From Streptomyces ambofaciens ATCC 23877 (GTDB lineage: Bacteria > Actinomycetota > Actinomycetes > Streptomycetales > Streptomycetaceae), in contig NZ_CP012382.1 in NCBI RefSeq assembly GCF_001267885.1, positions 2,839,001 to 2,903,000 on the forward strand: DNA of 64,000 nucleotides, written 5' to 3'. Within the stretch, counting starts at the first letter, position 1, and the number at the start of each line of letters is the position of its first letter. Positions 60,363 through 64,000 of this stretch are shown one piece after another. The notes below the pieces were generated by a model. The model was not told the DNA's origin, made no database searches, and worked only from the letters and a program-made list of their open reading frames with translations. The position numbers were made by a program, and so were the translations under genes.

Positions 60363-61977
60363 GGTCCGCCGTCGCGATCGCCTCGGCCAGGCGCCGGACG
60401 TCCTCGTCCTCCGTGCGGTCGGCCAGCGTCCCGGCGTGCTCGGCGAGCCGGCCGAGGTCCGGTGCTCCCGGCAGGGAGCCGACTCGGCCCTCGTGGCCCT
60501 CGTGGCCGTCATGGCCGTCATGGCCGTCATGGCCGTCATGGCCGTCATGGCCGGAGAAGCGCAGCGCGTCGGCGAAGTAGGCGGCGGTGGCCGTGACCCG
60601 CAGGCCGCGGTCCGCCTCCCAGACGGAGTCGTCGAGGCCGCCGGTCTCCACGTCGCCGGACTCCTCGTGCGGGGCCCGGGTGCGGGGGTCGAGCCAGCGG
60701 ACGGTGGCCGTGGCGAGGTGGCCGTCGGCGCCGGGCCGGACGCGGACGGCGTACAGGGCGGTGACCGTGTGGCCGGGGCCGACCTCGCCGCCGTCGACGC
60801 GGTCGTCGCGGAAGTCGTCGTCGGCGACCTGGCGGTTGTCGTAGCCGACGAGGCGGAACTCGGCGACCGTCCCGGGGTCGAAGGCGACCTGGGCCTTGGC
60901 GTCGCGGGCGGTCAGCTCGATGTGGCGGGGCAGCTGCTCGCAGAACACCTCGCGGGCGTCCTCGGTGTCCGACACGTACGTGGTGTGGCCGTCGCCCCTG
61001 TCGGCGAGGCGCTCCATCAGGGCGTCGCCGTAGTCGCTGCCGACGCCGACGCCGAACAGGGTGATGCCGTGCTCGCGGCGGGCGTCCGCGATGCGTTCGA
61101 GGATGGCGTCCGCGTCGGTGTCGCCGGTGTTGGCGAGGGCGTCGGAGACGAGTACGACGCGGTTGGTGGCGCCCTCGCGGCGGCCCTCGACGGCCGTGGC
61201 GTAGCCGGTGTCGACGCCCGCGCCGAGGTTGGTGGAGTCGGTCGGCTCCAGGCCGTCGATCGCGTCGTGGACCCGGTCGCGGTGGTCGCCGAGCCGGGTC
61301 ATGGGCAGCACGGTCTCGGCCTCGTCGCTGAAGGTGACGAGCGCGACCGAGTCGTCGTCGCGCAACCGGTCGGCCATCGTGCCGAGGGACTCCTTGGCCA
61401 GGTCGAGACGGCCGGGCTCGGCCATGGAGCCGGAGACGTCGATGACGAACGTCAGGGCGGCGGGCGGGCGTTCGCCCTCCTGCTCCGCACTCCGCGTGGC
61501 CAGTCCCACCCGGACCAGCGACCAGCCCTCCTCGCCGGTGCGGGCGCCGTCCACGGTCACCGAGAAGCCGTCGGTGCCGGGGCGGTCGTAGTCCTGGCGG
61601 AAGCTGTTGACGAACTCCTCGGGACGGACCGTCGACGGGTCGGGCAGCCGGCCCTCGGAGAGGGTGCGGCGGGCGTACCCGTAGGAGGCGGTGTCGACGT
61701 CGAGGGCGAAGGTGGAGAGGAGGTCGGGGTGGGGGGCGGCGTCGCGGGAGTCGCCGGTCTCCCCCGTGGGGGTGCCTTCGTCGTAGCGCTGTCCGCCCTC
61801 GCCGCGGGGGCCGTCGGGCGCCGGGAGCGGGGCCGGGCCGCCCCGGGAGTCGGCCGCGGTGTCCTTCGCCTCCTGCGGCGCGTCGTCACCGCCCTGGCAG
61901 CCGGTGAGCAGCAGGCCGCCCGCCGCCGTGAGCGCGAGCAGCGCGCCGATCGGCCTTCGTGTCCGGTACCGCTTCAT
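60349..61977 (-). CDS. vWA domain lipoprotein (YfbK-like, DUF3520)
   Basis: 542 residues. Lipoprotein signal with lipobox LTGC (about 22-25), charged spacer, the YfbK-type von Willebrand N-terminal segment (LLSTFALDVDTASYGYARRT), a vWA domain with MIDAS LTFVIDVSGSMAEP, TDSTNLGAGVDTG and VVLVSDALANTG, and a C-terminal DUF3520-like domain. Near the end is GHDGHDGHDGHDGHDGHEG, a metal-binding-like repeat. Membrane-attached outside the cell. ATG at 61977 lies eight bases after GGGGG. Unlike the cytoplasmic vWA protein at 20849-22219 it is not next to a kinase. Function of the family is unknown. Confidence 0.88.
   Translation of the reverse strand: MKRYRTRRPIGALLALTAAGGLLLTGCQGGDDAPQEAKDTAADSRGGPAPLPAPDGPRGEGGQRYDEGTPTGETGDSRDAAPHPDLLSTFALDVDTASYGYARRTLSEGRLPDPSTVRPEEFVNSFRQDYDRPGTDGFSVTVDGARTGEEGWSLVRVGLATRSAEQEGERPPAALTFVIDVSGSMAEPGRLDLAKESLGTMADRLRDDDSVALVTFSDEAETVLPMTRLGDHRDRVHDAIDGLEPTDSTNLGAGVDTGYATAVEGRREGATNRVVLVSDALANTGDTDADAILERIADARREHGITLFGVGVGSDYGDALMERLADRGDGHTTYVSDTEDAREVFCEQLPRHIELTARDAKAQVAFDPGTVAEFRLVGYDNRQVADDDFRDDRVDGGEVGPGHTVTALYAVRVRPGADGHLATATVRWLDPRTRAPHEESGDVETGGLDDSVWEADRGLRVTATAAYFADALRFSGHDGHDGHDGHDGHDGHEGHEGRVGSLPGAPDLGRLAEHAGTLADRTEDEDVRRLAEAIATADRLTT
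60491..60553 (-). repeat. Seven 9-bp units encoding Gly-His-Asp/Glu
   Basis: Units TCATGGCCG (five) and TCGTGGCC-N (two) follow each other from 60491 to 60553. Read on the minus strand they give five GHD and two GHE triplets in the lipoprotein. The identical central units point to recent expansion. Confidence 0.9.
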
Positions 61978-62224
61978 CTTCCGTGCCCCCTGGTTCCGTT
62001 GACGCCGGTGCATGTGACTGTGACGGCGCGGCGGGGCGGAACGTGCGGTACGGGGCGTCACGGGTGCGTCTCGAAGTGGGCACGGCGGCGGGCGGCCGAG
62101 ACCGGTGGGTGACCCTCCGGTGACCTGGGCGACGTCATGCGCGGACGCGGGGGATCAGGGGGCCGGGCGGGGCGGCGGGCCGGCGGTCGGCGGGCCGGCG
62201 GCTTCGCCGGCGAGGGCGGGGACG

Positions 62225-62255
62225 CGCACGCGGGCCGCGGGGCGGCCCGCGTGCG
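62225..62255 (-). terminator. Hairpin after the ABC permease gene
   Basis: A perfect 13-bp stem, CGCACGCGGGCCG (62225-62237) with CGGCCCGCGTGCG (62243-62255), around five bases, twelve bases beyond the permease stop codon on the minus strand. The rest of the 289-base gap to the lipoprotein start holds no gene. Confidence 0.85.
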
Positions 62256-62266
62256 GCGGGACCGTC

Positions 62267-63148
62267 CTAGGACACGACGTCCTTGCGGGCGAACCCCCGG
62301 AAGGCCAGCGCGAACAGCACGAGGGCGTAGGTCACCGACAGCGACGTGCCCTGGATCAGGCGGGTCCAGTCCAGTTGGGGCCGGACCGCGTCGAGCCAGG
62401 CGTACTGCCAGTGCGCGGGCAGCAGGTCCCGCCAGTCGCCGAGGGCGGTCACCTCGTCCAGGACGTTGCCGATGATCGTCAGGCCGACCGCGCCGCCGAC
62501 CGCGCCGAGCGGTGCGTCCGTCTTGGTGGACAGCCAGAACGCCAGGGCAGCGGTGACCAGTTGCGAGACGAAGACGTACGCCACCGTGATGACCAGGCGC
62601 TCGGCCGCCGTGCCGGTGGACAGGCTGCCGCCGGTGGGCAGCTCCAGCGGTCCCCAGCCGTAGGCGACCGTGCCGACGGCGAGTGCGACCAGCGGCAGCA
62701 GGACGATGGCGGCGAGGCTGAGGGTGAGCGCGACGACCAGCTTGGACCACAGCAGCCGGGCCCGGGGCACCGGCGCCGCGAGCAGGTAGCGCAGCGACGA
62801 CCAGCTCGCCTCCGAGGCGACCGTGTCCCCGAAGAACAGGGCGACGGGCACGACGAGGAGGAAGCCCGCGGAGGCGAAGAGGTTCACCGCGGCGAAGTTC
62901 GCCCCCGAGGCGGTGGCCGAGTCCATCAGGCTGACCTGGTTGTTCCCTCCGTCCGGTCCGCCGCCGACCTGGAAGGCGACGAGCAGCACGAACGGCAGGG
63001 CGAACAGGATGCCGCCCATGACGAGCGTGCGCCGCCGCTTGAGCTGCCGGACCAGCTCCACCCGTACGGGCAGCGTGCGGCCCGCGCGGTAGCCCTCGGC
63101 GACCTCCCGGGGGCCGACGGGCTCGGCGCGTTCGGCCAGCGTGCTCAT
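62267..63148 (-). CDS. ABC-2 type transporter permease
   Basis: 293 residues. Six hydrophobic segments: about 42-60 (TLVMGGILFALPFVLLVAF), 85-108 (NLFASAGFLLVVPVALFFG), 136-162, 184-205, 213-232 and 262-282. GDTVASEASWSSLRYLLAAPVPRARLLWSKL after TM2 is the typical coupling/elbow stretch of ABC-2 permeases. It overlaps the ATPase gene by four bases (ATGA), forming a two-part exporter. Substrate unknown; ABC-2 pairs of this size export drugs, lipids or copper-type cargo. Confidence 0.87.
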   Translation of the reverse strand: MSTLAERAEPVGPREVAEGYRAGRTLPVRVELVRQLKRRRTLVMGGILFALPFVLLVAFQVGGGPDGGNNQVSLMDSATASGANFAAVNLFASAGFLLVVPVALFFGDTVASEASWSSLRYLLAAPVPRARLLWSKLVVALTLSLAAIVLLPLVALAVGTVAYGWGPLELPTGGSLSTGTAAERLVITVAYVFVSQLVTAALAFWLSTKTDAPLGAVGGAVGLTIIGNVLDEVTALGDWRDLLPAHWQYAWLDAVRPQLDWTRLIQGTSLSVTYALVLFALAFRGFARKDVVS

Positions 63149-64000
63149 GCCGGGTCTCCGATCAGGGTCAGGAAGGCGTCCTCGAGGCGCCGGTGGGGGC
63201 CCACCGACTCCACGGGCACGTCCAGGCGTACGAGTTCGGCGACCAGGCGGTGGGCCGTGCCGTCGGCGGCGGTGTCGAGGCGGACCAGCAGGCCCTCGTC
63301 GGTGCGGACGGCCGAGGCCACGCCCGGCAGGGCGGCGACCTTCTCGACGAGGGGCGCGTCGACGGGCGCGGTCGTGCCCACCAGCAGGGTGTCACCGGAG
63401 CCCACGATCTCGCCCACGGGTCCGGCCTGCACCAGCCGGCCGTGGTCCATGACCACGAGGTGGGTGCAGGTCTGCTCGACCTCGGCCAGCAGGTGGCTGG
63501 AGACGATCACCGTGCGGCCGGCCGCCGCGTAGCGGATCATCACCTCGCGCATCTCGCGGATCTGCGGCGGGTCCAGGCCGTTGGTCGGTTCGTCCAGGAT
63601 CAGCAGGTCGGGCAGGCCGAGCATGGCCTGGGCGATGGCCAGGCGCTGGCGCATGCCCTGGGAGTAGGTGCGCACCGCGCGGGCGAGCGCCTCGCCGAGG
63701 CCGGCGATCTCCAGGGCCTCGTCGAGGTGGGCGTCCCCGGGCGGGCGGCCGGTGGCCCGCCAGTACAGCTCCAGGTTCTCGCGGCCGGACAGGTGCGGCA
63801 GGAAACCCGCGCCCTCGACGAAGGCGCCGACGCGGGAGAGCACCGGGGCGCCGGGCGCGATGGCGTGGCCGAAGACGCGGATCTCGCCGCCGTCGGGCGT
63901 GATGAGGCCCATCAGCATGCGCAGGGTCGTCGTCTTGCCCGCGCCGTTGGGCCCGAGCAGGCCGAGCACCTGGCCCTTCTCCACCCGGAAGGACAGGTCC
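63145..64000 (-). CDS. ABC transporter ATP-binding protein, 5-prime end beyond the window
   Basis: Partial: the reading frame runs off the right edge, so only about 285 C-terminal residues are seen. Walker A LLGLLGPNGAGKTTTLRM, Q-loop VGAFVEGAGFLPHLSGRENL, signature YSQGMRQRLAIAQAML, Walker B LLILDEPTNGLDP and H-loop VIVSSHLL are all present. The long C-terminal domain (about 75 residues, VEKVAALPGVASAVRTDEG onward) is the DrrA/CcmA-type extension that binds the ABC-2 permease. It overlaps the permease gene by four bases. Role: energy unit of the exporter. Confidence 0.92.
   Translation of the reverse strand, partial: DLSFRVEKGQVLGLLGPNGAGKTTTLRMLMGLITPDGGEIRVFGHAIAPGAPVLSRVGAFVEGAGFLPHLSGRENLELYWRATGRPPGDAHLDEALEIAGLGEALARAVRTYSQGMRQRLAIAQAMLGLPDLLILDEPTNGLDPPQIREMREVMIRYAAAGRTVIVSSHLLAEVEQTCTHLVVMDHGRLVQAGPVGEIVGSGDTLLVGTTAPVDAPLVEKVAALPGVASAVRTDEGLLVRLDTAADGTAHRLVAELVRLDVPVESVGPHRRLEDAFLTLIGDPA

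Overview
The window looks like the chromosome of a Streptomyces species. It has very high G+C with strong third-position G/C bias and many GTG/TTG starts. It also carries a set of markers found together only in this genus: chaplins, divergent rodlins, the melC1-melC2 tyrosinase pair, an adjacent pair of dynamin-like GTPases and a second SSB. Gene order from the dynamin-like pair to the rodlins agrees, as far as I remember it, with the S. coelicolor stretch around SCO2683 to SCO2720. In particular there are three genes between melC1 and the next chaplin, and ten genes between that chaplin and the long chaplin. I see no insertion sequence, prophage, CRISPR array or rRNA.

Layout. 1-12.3 kb: a secreted GH84-type hexosaminidase; a PadR regulator with a two-gene ABC exporter; an Uma2 protein; an HNH protein; an MscS channel; and a ROK regulator - GH4 glycosidase - sugar kinase operon that resembles the chitosan-oligosaccharide csn locus without its ABC transporter genes. 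12.5-23.9 kb: seven co-directional signalling genes. They encode a GlnX-like membrane sensor, a GlnH-like solute-binding protein, a coiled-coil protein, a PknG-like Ser/Thr kinase, a PP2C phosphatase, a vWA protein and an FHA protein. Three of them (kinase, phosphatase, FHA) share paired Cys4 zinc ribbons. This is my best candidate for a little-described system: it joins the mycobacterial GlnH-GlnX-PknG amino-acid sensing trio to a kinase/phosphatase/vWA/FHA set.

24-30.5 kb: housekeeping genes (PIMT-like methyltransferase, truncated haemoglobin, thioesterase, the ribosome-associated ABC-F protein EttA) and a sortase-anchored thioester-domain surface protein. 30.7-37.6 kb: ssb, the dynamin-like pair dynB-dynA, tRNA-Arg(TCT), a frameshifted hydroxyacid dehydrogenase and a DUF2087 gene. 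37.8-58.2 kb: a developmental surface island. It holds chpG-like, melC2-melC1, three small secreted proteins and chpF-like genes. An eight-gene overlapping polysaccharide operon follows, with a GH26-like lipoprotein and an ATP-grasp enzyme beside it, then chpA- and chpD-like chaplins and the divergent rodlins. Promoters resembling the sigma-BldN consensus precede two chaplins and both rodlins.

58.2-64 kb: an acyl-CoA synthetase under a double palindrome, a vWA lipoprotein with a Gly-His-Asp repeat, and an ABC permease/ATPase pair cut by the window end. Many genes carry in-frame minisatellite-like repeats, and convergent gene pairs are usually separated by strong hairpins. Everything was read by eye; no alignment, HMM or structure search was run.
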